Source: Mycolicibacterium sp. HK-90 | Lineage (GTDB): Bacteria; Actinomycetota; Actinomycetes; Mycobacteriales; Mycobacteriaceae | Length of the DNA: 64,000 nt | Direction: 5' to 3' | Assembly (NCBI RefSeq): GCF_030486405.1 | Contig: NZ_CP129613.1 | Location: 2,108,001-2,172,000 of the forward strand | Shown: in pieces, positions 43,768-52,104 of the stretch | How the letters are laid out: each line of letters begins with the position of its first letter | Numbering within the stretch: position 1 is the stretch's first letter | Program-made: the position numbers and the translations under genes | The notes under the pieces: model-generated | Database searches by the model: none | What the model was told of the DNA's origin: nothing | The model's input: the letters and a program-made list of their open reading frames with translations, nothing else

Positions 43768-45303
43768 GTGAGCGAAGTCGTGGACGAGGCCGTCACCAGT
43801 GTGGACATCGGCCGGCGCGCCGCGGGCCGATCCGAGAAGCGCATGCTGATCGACGGTGAGCTCGTGACGGCGGCGTCCGGTGCGGAATTCGACAATCTCA
43901 GCCCGGCCACCGGACTGGTACTGGGCACCACCGCGGCCGCCGAAGCGCAGGACATGGACGCCGCGATCGGGGCGGCCAGGCGCGCGTTCGACGAATCCGA
44001 TTGGAGCACCAATCGCGGGCTCCGTCAGCGGGTGCTGGTGCAGTTGCAAGACGCCATCGAGGCCGAAAAGGACGACCTGCGTGAGGAACTGATCGCTGAG
44101 GTCGGCTGTCCGGTGATGACAACCGAAAATGCCCAACTGGACTGGCCGCTGGCCGACGCGCTGCGGTATCCGGCCCGGTTGATCGACGAATTCGAATGGG
44201 AGCGCCGGCTCGACGGCGGCGGACTGTTCGGTGACCGCAACGCCCGCACCGTGGTCAAGGAGGCGGTCGGGGTGGTCGCCGCGATCACCCCGTCGAACTT
44301 CCCGATCGAGGTGATCCTCAACAAGCTCGGACCCGCACTGGCGGCGGGAAACACGGTGGTGCTCAAACCGGATCCGAACACGCCGTGGAACGCCACCCGG
44401 CTCGGCCGGCTGATCGCCGAGCGCACCGATATACCGGCCGGCGTCGTCAACGTCGTGCCGACCCCGTCCAACGAGGTGGCCGGGCAGTTGGGCACCGACC
44501 CCCGCGTCGACCTGGTGTCGTTCACCGGCTCGACGGCCGTCGGCAGGCACCTGATGCGGGTCGGGGCCGACACCATGAAGCGCACGTTCCTTGAACTCGG
44601 CGGCAAGTCGGCGATGATCGTGCTCGATGACGCCAAGCCCGGCCACATCATCCCCGGGGCGATCGGGGCGTGCGTGCACGCGGGCCAGGCCTGTGCGGCC
44701 AACTCCCGGATGCTGGTGCACCGCAGCCTGTTCGACGAAGCCGTCGCCAGTGTCTCCATGGCGTTCGGCGCGGTCCCGGTGGGCGATCCGGCGTTGCCGA
44801 CCACGCTGGTCGGCCCGCTGATCACAGCGGCGGCCAAGCAACGCGTGCTCGACGCCATCGAGGGTGCCCGCCGGGACGGCGCCGACATCGTGGTGGGCGG
44901 TGGCGAGGTCGCGGGGCTGGCCGAGCACCTGCGCGACGGGCACTTCGTCGCACCCACTGTCATCGTCGGGGCCGACCCGGGCTCGGCCATCGCCCAGGAC
45001 GAGGTGTTCGGGCCCGTGCTGGTGATGCTGCCGTTCGACGATGACGACGAAGCTGTGCGGATCGCCAACCACAGCGCGTTCGGGTTGGCCGGTGCGGTGG
45101 TATCGGCGTCACCCGAGCGGGCGATGGGGATCGCCCGGCGCATCCGTACCGGGGCGATCGGAGTCAACGGCGGCATGTATTACGGTGCCGACGCCCCATT
45201 CGGCGGGTACAAGAACAGCGGTATCGGAAGACAGTGCGGCATCGAGGGGTTCGCGCAGTACACCGAGACCAAGACGATCGGCTGGCGGCTGCCCCGGCAG
45301 TAG
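43768..45303 (+). CDS. Aldehyde dehydrogenase
   Basis: A 511-aa NAD(P)-dependent aldehyde dehydrogenase. Catalytic Glu276 (ELGGKS) and Cys309 (GQACAANS) are present, with ITPSNFP and the NAD-binding VSFTGSTAVGR segment. It should oxidise an aldehyde to the acid ahead of CoA activation. GTG start directly after operator D, without a Shine-Dalgarno, indicates a possibly leaderless message. It ends at a palindrome and converges on the second TetR gene. Confidence 0.92.
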   Translation: MSEVVDEAVTSVDIGRRAAGRSEKRMLIDGELVTAASGAEFDNLSPATGLVLGTTAAAEAQDMDAAIGAARRAFDESDWSTNRGLRQRVLVQLQDAIEAEKDDLREELIAEVGCPVMTTENAQLDWPLADALRYPARLIDEFEWERRLDGGGLFGDRNARTVVKEAVGVVAAITPSNFPIEVILNKLGPALAAGNTVVLKPDPNTPWNATRLGRLIAERTDIPAGVVNVVPTPSNEVAGQLGTDPRVDLVSFTGSTAVGRHLMRVGADTMKRTFLELGGKSAMIVLDDAKPGHIIPGAIGACVHAGQACAANSRMLVHRSLFDEAVASVSMAFGAVPVGDPALPTTLVGPLITAAAKQRVLDAIEGARRDGADIVVGGGEVAGLAEHLRDGHFVAPTVIVGADPGSAIAQDEVFGPVLVMLPFDDDDEAVRIANHSAFGLAGAVVSASPERAMGIARRIRTGAIGVNGGMYYGADAPFGGYKNSGIGRQCGIEGFAQYTETKTIGWRLPRQ

Positions 45304-45310
45304 CCTCTTC

Positions 45311-45374
45311 CCGCGAGCAGACGCAAACTCGCATCTTTCGGCACCGGAAAGGGCGACTTTCCGTCTGCTCGGCG
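45311..45374. repeat. GCGAGCAGACGCA palindrome, copy 5 (degenerate)
   Basis: Arms 45311-45332 and 45353-45374 pair at about 18 of 22 positions. It occupies the gap between convergent aldehyde dehydrogenase and TetR genes. Confidence 0.78.
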
Positions 45375-45382
45375 ATGAGAAG

Positions 45383-46069
45383 TCAGGCGAAGGATGCGGC
45401 GCGATCGAGGATGCTGTCGAGAATGTGGTCGAAGTTGATGTCGTCGGCCATGCCGATCCGGTAGCCCCGCCCGGGGATCGACGCGATCAGCGGCATGGCC
45501 TCGGGGTCGATCACCTGTTCCCAGTACTCCCGGGGGAATTGGACCTCGGCGGTACGGGTCTGGAGCCGCTGCAGCACGGCCGAGCTGCGCACCAGCACGG
45601 CGATGGCGGTGTAGGTGTCGAACGCCTGCCTGGCGGTGAGCCCGGCCGCCACGAGCGCGGCCACCGGCTGTTCGATCTTCTCGAGCGCGGTGCGCGCTGC
45701 CGGCAAGCCACGTGTACCTCGGATCAAGATGAGGTCGCACACAATAGGATTGCGCGTGAACATCTCGCGCATGCGATGGGCATGGGCACGCAGTGACTCG
45801 CGCCAGGTGCCGGGATCGATGGCCAGCACGCTGAAGTCGTATTCGCGCAGCACGCGTTCCGTCATCGCATCGAGCAGCTCGTCCTTGCGGCGAAAGTACC
45901 AGTAGATGCTGGTCACCCCGACGTCGAGGTGACGGGCCAACTGCGGCATGCTGAGCTGGTCGATCGATTCCTCGCCGGCGACTTCGAAAGCGCCACGCAG
46001 GATTTCGTCGACACTGATCGATCCGCGTTCGCGGCGTTGGCGACCACCTGTGCCCGCCGGGCTGGCCAT
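45383..46069 (-). CDS. TetR-family regulator (paralogue of 24953-25705)
   Basis: A 228-aa TetR repressor aligned without gaps to the TetR at 24953-25705 over the first 60 residues (RQRRERGSI, then LSMP, then the identical recognition segment VGVTSIYWYFR at 50-60). The ligand domains are clearly related but diverged, and the basic tail is absent. ATG 46069 has GAGGA at 7 nt. It follows the P450 gene by 10 nt and is probably co-transcribed with it from the perfect palindrome at 47345, giving autoregulation. Confidence 0.9.
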   Translation of the reverse strand: MASPAGTGGRQRRERGSISVDEILRGAFEVAGEESIDQLSMPQLARHLDVGVTSIYWYFRRKDELLDAMTERVLREYDFSVLAIDPGTWRESLRAHAHRMREMFTRNPIVCDLILIRGTRGLPAARTALEKIEQPVAALVAAGLTARQAFDTYTAIAVLVRSSAVLQRLQTRTAEVQFPREYWEQVIDPEAMPLIASIPGRGYRIGMADDINFDHILDSILDRAASFA

Positions 46070-46079
46070 GGCGGTGTCC

Positions 46080-47300
46080 TCAGCGGATCGGCTGGAATGT
46101 GACGGGGATGGCGGTGGGGGACCGGAACGGCTGACCGAAGATGTGTGGGTCGTCGTCGGTGACCAGTTCGAGGTCGGTGACCCGGTTGAGCAACGACTCG
46201 AGCGCCACCCGGGTTTCCATCCGGGCCAGATGCAAGCCCATGCAGGTGTGTTCGCCGGCAGCAAACGTGATGTGCGGTAACCGCTTCCGGAAGATGTCGA
46301 ATTCCTCGGGGCGTTCCCAGCGGTTCTCGTCGCGGTTCGCCGACCCGATGCAGACGTCGATCACCGCGCCGGCCGGCAGCGCCACCCCGTCGAGTTCGGT
46401 GTCCTGGGTGGTCGAGCGTTGCACGGTGGTCAGCGGCGTTTCGTAGCGCAGCCCCTCCTCGATGGCCTGGCCGATCAGCTCATGGTCGGCCTGGACGGCG
46501 GCCAGTTGGTCGGGATGGGTGAGCAGCAGGTAGAGCAGATTGCCCGAGGACCGGTAAGTGGTTTCCAACCCCGCCGGTAAGAGCAACCGCAGGAACGAGT
46601 AGATGGCCTCGTCGGTGAGCTTCTCGCCGTCGATCTCCGCGGTGACGAGGTCACCGATGATGTCCTCGGTGGGGGTGGACCTGCGCAGCTCGATCTGGTC
46701 GAGGAAGTAGTCCTTGAGTGCCGCAGACGCTTCGAAGGCACGCTTGTACTTCACCGTGTAGCTGATGAGTTCCACCGCGCGTTGCCGGAACCAGGGCAGG
46801 TCTTCCTCGGGCAGGCCGAGCAGCTTGGAGATGACCCGGGTGGGAAATTCGAACGTGAAGTCGCGCACCAGATCCGCGGTGCCGGCCTCGATGAACTCGT
46901 CGACGAGTGCCTCGCAGATCGGACGGACGATCTCGGGCTCCCAGCGTTGCAGGGAGCGGGATTTGAATGCGGCCGAGACCAGGTTGCGGTGGTCGCGGTG
47001 GGTCTTGCCCTCCATCGCCAGGATGGTGGGACCGATGAACAGCCCGATGGTGCTGTCGTAGATCCGTGAGTTGAACGACTTTCCGTCCCGGAACGCGGTG
47101 TTGACCGCGTCGAAGGACACCGCCGCGAATTGGTGCTCCGGCATCAGGGATTCCGGCGTCTTGGACCAATCCATCACCGAGCCGCGGAACACCCCGTGCG
47201 CGGCTCGGTGCCGCGCGAAGGTCGGGTACGGGTCGCGCAGCAGACCGGCGGTGGCGTCGGCGGCCGACTCCTCGACGACATCCTGCACTTCACTACCCAC
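46080..47300 (-). CDS. Cytochrome P450
   Basis: A 406-aa soluble bacterial P450. The I-helix oxygen-binding motif reads AGLETT, the K-helix ExxR is EGLR, and the haem ligand is the Cys near residue 353 in FAAGEHTCMGLHLAR. It should hydroxylate a hydrophobic substrate with electrons from a ferredoxin; none is encoded nearby. GTG start 47300. A perfect TACTGTAA palindrome lies 45 nt upstream. It shares its transcript with the second TetR. The CYP family could not be assigned. Confidence 0.92.
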   Translation of the reverse strand: MGSEVQDVVEESAADATAGLLRDPYPTFARHRAAHGVFRGSVMDWSKTPESLMPEHQFAAVSFDAVNTAFRDGKSFNSRIYDSTIGLFIGPTILAMEGKTHRDHRNLVSAAFKSRSLQRWEPEIVRPICEALVDEFIEAGTADLVRDFTFEFPTRVISKLLGLPEEDLPWFRQRAVELISYTVKYKRAFEASAALKDYFLDQIELRRSTPTEDIIGDLVTAEIDGEKLTDEAIYSFLRLLLPAGLETTYRSSGNLLYLLLTHPDQLAAVQADHELIGQAIEEGLRYETPLTTVQRSTTQDTELDGVALPAGAVIDVCIGSANRDENRWERPEEFDIFRKRLPHITFAAGEHTCMGLHLARMETRVALESLLNRVTDLELVTDDDPHIFGQPFRSPTAIPVTFQPIR

Positions 47301-47344
47301 AGCTCACCCCACCACTCGGAACGGATCCGTCATCCTGATGCATA

Positions 47345-47365
47345 TTACTGTAAATATTACAGTAA
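47345..47365. promoter_or_regulatory. TACTGTAA-family operator, site E (perfect)
   Basis: TTACTGTAA-ATA-TTACAGTAA has perfect 9-nt arms and gives the consensus its best form. It lies between the 3' end of the SDR gene and the P450 start, so it serves the P450-TetR transcript. Confidence 0.8.
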
Positions 47366-47391
47366 CGGAATCTGCGCCGCTCTGGCCACGG

Positions 47392-48177
47392 TCAGAGTGA
47401 GATCGGCGCACCGTTGGTCATCGCTGCGATGAACCCGGCGTCGACCTGGATGTCCTGGCCGTTGATCCACTGCGCCCCGGGGGAGGTCAGGAACGCGATC
47501 AGGGGCACCACATCGTCGACGGTGGCGTGCCTGCCCACGGTGGTACGCACCAGGTCGAGGACGTCCTTGCCCATGGTCTGCTCGAAGTCGGACAGGATCG
47601 GGGTCTCGACCGGCCCTGGACTGACGGTGTTGACCCGCACCCCGTACTTCGTCCAGGCGGGTCCGGCCAGCCGCTTGGCGAACAGGATCGCGGCCTGCTT
47701 CGAGGTGGTGTACACCGGGAAATCCGGATCCTGCCCGGTCTGCCACTGCGCCACCGCATCTCCATCGGTCAGCTCGAGCAATCCGTCCAGGATGTCGAGG
47801 CGCTGTTGCCAACCCAGTGCCGCTGTGGACGCCACGGTGACGATCGACCCGCCCTGACGCAACAGCGGCAGCATTCCCTCGGCCATGAGCCGCATGCCGA
47901 GATAGTTGACCTTCAGAACGTCGGCAGCCGGCGCCGTACCCGGCACCCCGGCCACATGTGCGAGCGTGTCCCAGCCGTCCCCGATCTCACCCAACAGTCG
48001 AGCGATGTCGCCGGCGTCCCGAAGGTCGCAGGTGGCATGTTCGGACGCCGGTGTGTCGTTGGCGCGCAGGTCCACGGCGAGAACGTGGTCGCCGCGGTGG
48101 TGAAAGTACGTCGCGGCGGCTGCTCCGATCCCGGATCCAGCTCCGACGACGACGATTCTGCGTGCGGTTTCCGGCAT
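47392..48177 (-). CDS. SDR-family oxidoreductase, 3-alpha-HSD-like
   Basis: A 261-aa short-chain dehydrogenase with VVGAGSGIG, AGVPG, VASTAALGWQQ and a catalytic YTTSK. The shortened beta-3 region and the long insert before the Tyr (LDGLLELTDGDAVAQW) resemble 3-alpha-hydroxysteroid dehydrogenase/carbonyl reductase and coniferyl-alcohol dehydrogenase. A ring or side-chain alcohol is the likely substrate. It lies upstream of the P450 but is separated from it by an operator. Confidence 0.85.
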   Translation of the reverse strand: MPETARRIVVVGAGSGIGAAAATYFHHRGDHVLAVDLRANDTPASEHATCDLRDAGDIARLLGEIGDGWDTLAHVAGVPGTAPAADVLKVNYLGMRLMAEGMLPLLRQGGSIVTVASTAALGWQQRLDILDGLLELTDGDAVAQWQTGQDPDFPVYTTSKQAAILFAKRLAGPAWTKYGVRVNTVSPGPVETPILSDFEQTMGKDVLDLVRTTVGRHATVDDVVPLIAFLTSPGAQWINGQDIQVDAGFIAAMTNGAPISL

Positions 48178-48188
48178 GGCCGACCTCC

Positions 48189-48207
48189 AACTGAATGAGC
48201 GACAGTA
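48189..48207. promoter_or_regulatory. Weak TACTGTAA-family site
   Basis: AACTGAAT-GAG-CGACAGTA matches at 11 of 16 arm positions, and a separate half-site GACTGTAA follows at 48214-48221. It lies in the divergent gap between the SDR and an aldehyde dehydrogenase. It is listed only because of its position. Confidence 0.3.
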
Positions 48208-48334
48208 AGCACGACTGTAAACAATTCAAGCAGGCTGGACAATCGGATCTCGCGTACCGGGCGGGTGCTACCGTTAGCCTTACCGGAGGGGTTTCGGAGG
48301 TTCGGACGACGTGCGTGGTGGGAGGCCGGAATCG

Positions 48335-49822
48335 ATGAGTGCGATCGAAGAACGGACGGCGATGCGGCCGCAGCACGCCGGTCTCGATGAGATGCTGGCT
48401 GCCCAACGTCGGTCATTCATCGCCGCCGGTCCACCAGATGTGGCGCTGCGCCGCAATCGAATCGACCGCCTGCTGGCGATGGTCCTGGACAACTCCGAGG
48501 CCTTCGTCGCCGCGACGGAGGCCGACTACGGATCGCGGTCACGTTCTGCCGCGTTCTTGGCCGAGATCCTCGGCATGCTCTCGGTCATCGAGCACACCAG
48601 GGCACACCTCCCGCGATGGATGCGTGCGACGAAGCTGATGCGCGCCGCTCGTTTCGCAGGCCTCCGTGCCGAAGTGCTTCCGAGCCCGCTCGGAGTGGTC
48701 GGGATCATCGGTCCGTGGAACTTCCCGATCCAGCTGACGGTGCTTCCCGCGGCGGCGGCGTTCGCGGCGGGGAACCGGGTGATGATCAAGATGTCCGAGG
48801 TGACTCCACGCACCGCCGAGCTCATGGCGCAGACGGCGCCGAAGTACTTCGACGCAACCGAGTTGCAGGTCGTCACCGGTGGGCCGGAGGTGGCCGCGCA
48901 GTTCGCCGGCCTGCCGTTCGACCACCTGTTCTTCACCGGTTCGCCCTCGATCGGAGCGCTGGTGGCCCGGGCCGCCGCCGACAACCTCGTCCCGGTGACG
49001 CTGGAGCTGGGCGGCAAGAACCCTGTGGTCGTGGCCCCCGGGGCGGACATCGAGCGGGCGGCGGCTCGAATTGCCCAGGCACGCATGGTCAACGGTGGGC
49101 AGGTGTGCGTCTGCCCCGACTACGTCTTCGTGCCCGATGCTCAGGTCGACCGCTTCGTGGCGGTGGCCCGCCGGACATTGAGCGACCTGTTCCCGAGCAT
49201 CGTCGGTAATCCCGATTACTGCGCCTCGGTCAACCAGGCGAACTTCGACCGGGTGGTGGGCCTGATCGCTGACGCCCGCGCCAATGGGGCCAGGATCGAC
49301 GCCGTGGTACCGCCGGGGGAGACCCTGCCCGATCCGGGCTCGCGCAAGATCGCCCCGACCATCGTGCGCGACGTCGATCACCGGATGCGGATCGCGAGTG
49401 AAGAGGTGTTCGGGCCGGTACTCGTGGTCCGCGGCTACTCACGGCTCGAGGAACCCGTCGACCACATCAATGCCAACCCGTCACCCCTCGTGGCTTACTG
49501 GTTCGGGCCGGACGACGCCGACTTCCGGCACTTCGTCAGCCACACCCGCAGCGGTGGGGTGGCCCGCAATGACTTTGCCGCGCACATGATCCCGTCCGAT
49601 GCCCCGTTCGGAGGTGTCGGCCGCAGCGGAACGGGCGCCTACCACGGGAAGGCCGGATTCGATGCGTTCAGCCACTACCGCACGGTGGTGGGCACCGACC
49701 TGCCGTTCAGCGTCACCGGCCATGCGGCCAATCCATTCAACGCGCCGATGCGGTTCAGCACCGATCTCATGCTGCGGCGCGCCCGCGGGCGAACCGCAGC
49801 CCGGCTCAAGAAGTTTCGCTGA
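48335..49822 (+). CDS. Aldehyde dehydrogenase, coniferyl-aldehyde type
   Basis: A 495-aa aldehyde dehydrogenase of the class III/coniferyl aldehyde type, with Glu224 (ELGGKN) and Cys258 (GGQVCVCPDY) as catalytic residues and GPWNFP. The C-terminal tail is rich in Arg. ATG 48335 with GGAGG upstream was chosen; GTG 48311 is an alternative with its own GGAGG. It is divergent from the SDR, and alcohol then aldehyde oxidation by the two would be a natural pair. Its end overlaps the convergent ligase by 17 nt. Confidence 0.88.
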   Translation: MSAIEERTAMRPQHAGLDEMLAAQRRSFIAAGPPDVALRRNRIDRLLAMVLDNSEAFVAATEADYGSRSRSAAFLAEILGMLSVIEHTRAHLPRWMRATKLMRAARFAGLRAEVLPSPLGVVGIIGPWNFPIQLTVLPAAAAFAAGNRVMIKMSEVTPRTAELMAQTAPKYFDATELQVVTGGPEVAAQFAGLPFDHLFFTGSPSIGALVARAAADNLVPVTLELGGKNPVVVAPGADIERAAARIAQARMVNGGQVCVCPDYVFVPDAQVDRFVAVARRTLSDLFPSIVGNPDYCASVNQANFDRVVGLIADARANGARIDAVVPPGETLPDPGSRKIAPTIVRDVDHRMRIASEEVFGPVLVVRGYSRLEEPVDHINANPSPLVAYWFGPDDADFRHFVSHTRSGGVARNDFAAHMIPSDAPFGGVGRSGTGAYHGKAGFDAFSHYRTVVGTDLPFSVTGHAANPFNAPMRFSTDLMLRRARGRTAARLKKFR

Positions 49823-51464
49823 CCGCCTGCTCGCGCGCCCAGCGGTAGTCGGCCTTGCCGGCCGGGCTGCGCTCGATTGCCGGGCGGAACACCACGGCCT
49901 TGGGCAGCTTGTAGCGGGCGATCGAGGATTCGGCATGTCGGATCAGATCGTCCGCGGTAACACGGTTGTCGGCGAGCGCGTCCTCGCTCAACGCAACGAC
50001 AGCCACCACCTCCTGGCCCCAGCGTTCATTGGGCCGGCCGGTGACCACCACGTCGCGCACCGCCGGATGTGAGGCAAGGGCGGATTCGACCTCCTCGGCG
50101 AAGATCTTCTCGCCACCCGAGTTGATGGTGACCGAGTCGCGGCCGAGCAGTTCGATCGCCCCGCTGCCCAGGTGGCGGGCCCGGTCGCCCGGCGTCGCGT
50201 AGCGCACCCCGTCGATGACGGGGAAGGTCGCAGCGGTCTTTGCGGCATCGCCCTTGTAGCCCAGCGGCACGAACCCGCGCTGTGCGAGCCAGCCCAGGCC
50301 CTGGTGACCGGCGGTCAGTACCGCGGTGAAATCCTCTGTGACCACGCAGGTATCGGGTCCGGCATTGAAGGTTCCGGTGGACACGGCCCCGGGTGCCGAC
50401 ATGTGGCTCATCTGGGCTCCGGTTTCGGATGACCCCACCCCGTCGACGACGATGAGGTTCTCCTTGGCGTCGATGAGCTGTTGTTTGACGTAAGGGGTCA
50501 GCTGCGCGCCGCCGTTGGCCACCACGGAGAGAGATGACACGTCGGCCGTGCCGGCCTTGATCGCGTCCAGCAGAGGGCGCGCCATGGCGTCACCCACCAC
50601 GGTTGCCACCAACACCTGTTCGCGTTCGATGGTGCGCACCACGTCATCGGCGTCGAATCGGTCTACCACGGTGGGGAATACGAGGGTCTGGCCGGTGCTG
50701 ATCGCGGTCATCGCGGCCCATTGCGCCGCGCCGTGGATCAGTGGCGGCAGGATCATCAGCTTGGTGCCGGGATTCTCGGTGGCCCTGGCGGCGATCTCGT
50801 CGACGGATTGCGCCTTCTCGCCGGTGACCATGTTGCGGCCGCCGAAGGCCGTCATGAAGATGTCGTGCTGGCGCCACAACACGCCCTTCGGCATGCCGGT
50901 GGTGCCGCCGGTGTAAAGCACGTAGAGGTCGTCGGGGCTGGGATGCACCGGGGCTGATGCGGGCATCTCGGTGTCGGCCACGATCGATTCGTAATCCACT
51001 GCGCCGTCGAGAAGTTCATTGCCAGAGTCGTCTGCGATCTGGATCAGCACGCGCAGGGCAGGCAACTCGGGGAGGATCTCGGCCACCCGCGGTGCGAACG
51101 CGGCGTGATACACCAGTGCCGACGCGCCGGAATCTGCCAGTAGGTACTGCAATTCGTTCTTGACGTATCGGTAGTTGACGTTGAACGGCGCCACCCTGGC
51201 CCGGAACGCACCGAGCAGCGATTCGACGTACTCCGGCCCGTTGTACGCGTAGATGCCCAGCAGATCCTGCCCGACCTCGTGGCCGGCCAATTCGTCGCGT
51301 TCGGTGTGCGCGCCCAGTCCGCGTGAATGCAGATAGGCCGCCAGCCGATTCGACCGGTCGACGATCTCGCGGTAGGTCAACCGGCGATCGCCCTGCACGA
51401 TGAGGGGACGGTCTCCGATGGCGGCGGCAACGGCTTCGGCGACGACCGGAACGGTGAACTGCAC
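49806..51464 (-). CDS. Acyl-CoA synthetase, FadD19-like
   Basis: A 552-aa ANL ligase. It has TGGTTGMPKGVLW, GSSETG, INSGGEKIFAEEVE and the terminal SPAGKADYRWA with the catalytic Lys. FNVNYRYV and the ADYRWA end mark it as related to steroid-type FadD19/FadD17 ligases and to 30790-32406. GTG 51464 has GAGGAG at 7 nt. It is the last gene of the Rieske oxygenase, hydrolase-like, ligase operon, so the oxygenated product may become a CoA ester here. Confidence 0.9.
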   Translation of the reverse strand: MQFTVPVVAEAVAAAIGDRPLIVQGDRRLTYREIVDRSNRLAAYLHSRGLGAHTERDELAGHEVGQDLLGIYAYNGPEYVESLLGAFRARVAPFNVNYRYVKNELQYLLADSGASALVYHAAFAPRVAEILPELPALRVLIQIADDSGNELLDGAVDYESIVADTEMPASAPVHPSPDDLYVLYTGGTTGMPKGVLWRQHDIFMTAFGGRNMVTGEKAQSVDEIAARATENPGTKLMILPPLIHGAAQWAAMTAISTGQTLVFPTVVDRFDADDVVRTIEREQVLVATVVGDAMARPLLDAIKAGTADVSSLSVVANGGAQLTPYVKQQLIDAKENLIVVDGVGSSETGAQMSHMSAPGAVSTGTFNAGPDTCVVTEDFTAVLTAGHQGLGWLAQRGFVPLGYKGDAAKTAATFPVIDGVRYATPGDRARHLGSGAIELLGRDSVTINSGGEKIFAEEVESALASHPAVRDVVVTGRPNERWGQEVVAVVALSEDALADNRVTADDLIRHAESSIARYKLPKAVVFRPAIERSPAGKADYRWAREQAVSETS

Positions 51465-51486
51465 GAGCTTCTCCTCAGGGGGCGGG

Positions 51487-52104
51487 TCAGAACTGCCAGG
51501 CGCGCAGCAAGTCCTCGGTGGTGGTGACGGTGGCCAGCAGTGACAGCGTATTGTCGATCACCGCGTCGGCATAGGACTTCGGAATCCCCGCCACGGCGTC
51601 GCGTGGCAGGACGACCCGGTATCCGGCGTTGACCGCATCCATCACCAGATTGATGATCGCGATGTTCACCGAGACGCCGACGACCACGATGGTCCGTACC
51701 CCGAGATTCCGCAGGATCGCGTCCAGGTCGGTGCCGCCCATCGGCCCCAGGCCGTGCCACCTGGACAACACGAGATCATCTGGCTCCGGGCCGAATTCGG
51801 GGAGCAGCGTGGCACCGGGGCTACCGGGCTCGATGCCGACGCCACTGCGGCCGATGGCGAAGATCTTGGCGTTGTGGTTGGAGCCCAGCCCATCCGGGCG
51901 TCGCTGCACCAGGCAGTGCACCACATTGGCCGAGGCACCCCGGGCTGCCGGCAGGAGACGTGCGATGTTGGGTAGCGCCTCGTGGCGGGCGGCGTCGGCC
52001 AGCGCGGCCAGCCCGGCGTCGGGACCGACCACCGCGCCCTGACATTCCTGCGTGACGACTGCGGTGTACTCGGGTGCGACGAGTTCTCTCAGATCGGGTC
52101 TCAT
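51487..52104 (-). CDS. Isochorismatase-like protein lacking the catalytic Cys
   Basis: A 205-aa protein of the isochorismatase-like hydrolase superfamily. The strand-1 motif is VVTQECQ, with Glu in the place of the usual Asp of DMQ, and the cysteine position in GVSVNIAIINLVMDAVNAGY is Ala. It cannot work as a cysteine amidase. EntB-type isochorismatases also lack the Cys, so vinyl-ether or other hydrolysis is possible. ATG 52104 overlaps the Rieske gene stop (ATGA). Confidence 0.78.
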   Translation of the reverse strand: MRPDLRELVAPEYTAVVTQECQGAVVGPDAGLAALADAARHEALPNIARLLPAARGASANVVHCLVQRRPDGLGSNHNAKIFAIGRSGVGIEPGSPGATLLPEFGPEPDDLVLSRWHGLGPMGGTDLDAILRNLGVRTIVVVGVSVNIAIINLVMDAVNAGYRVVLPRDAVAGIPKSYADAVIDNTLSLLATVTTTEDLLRAWQF

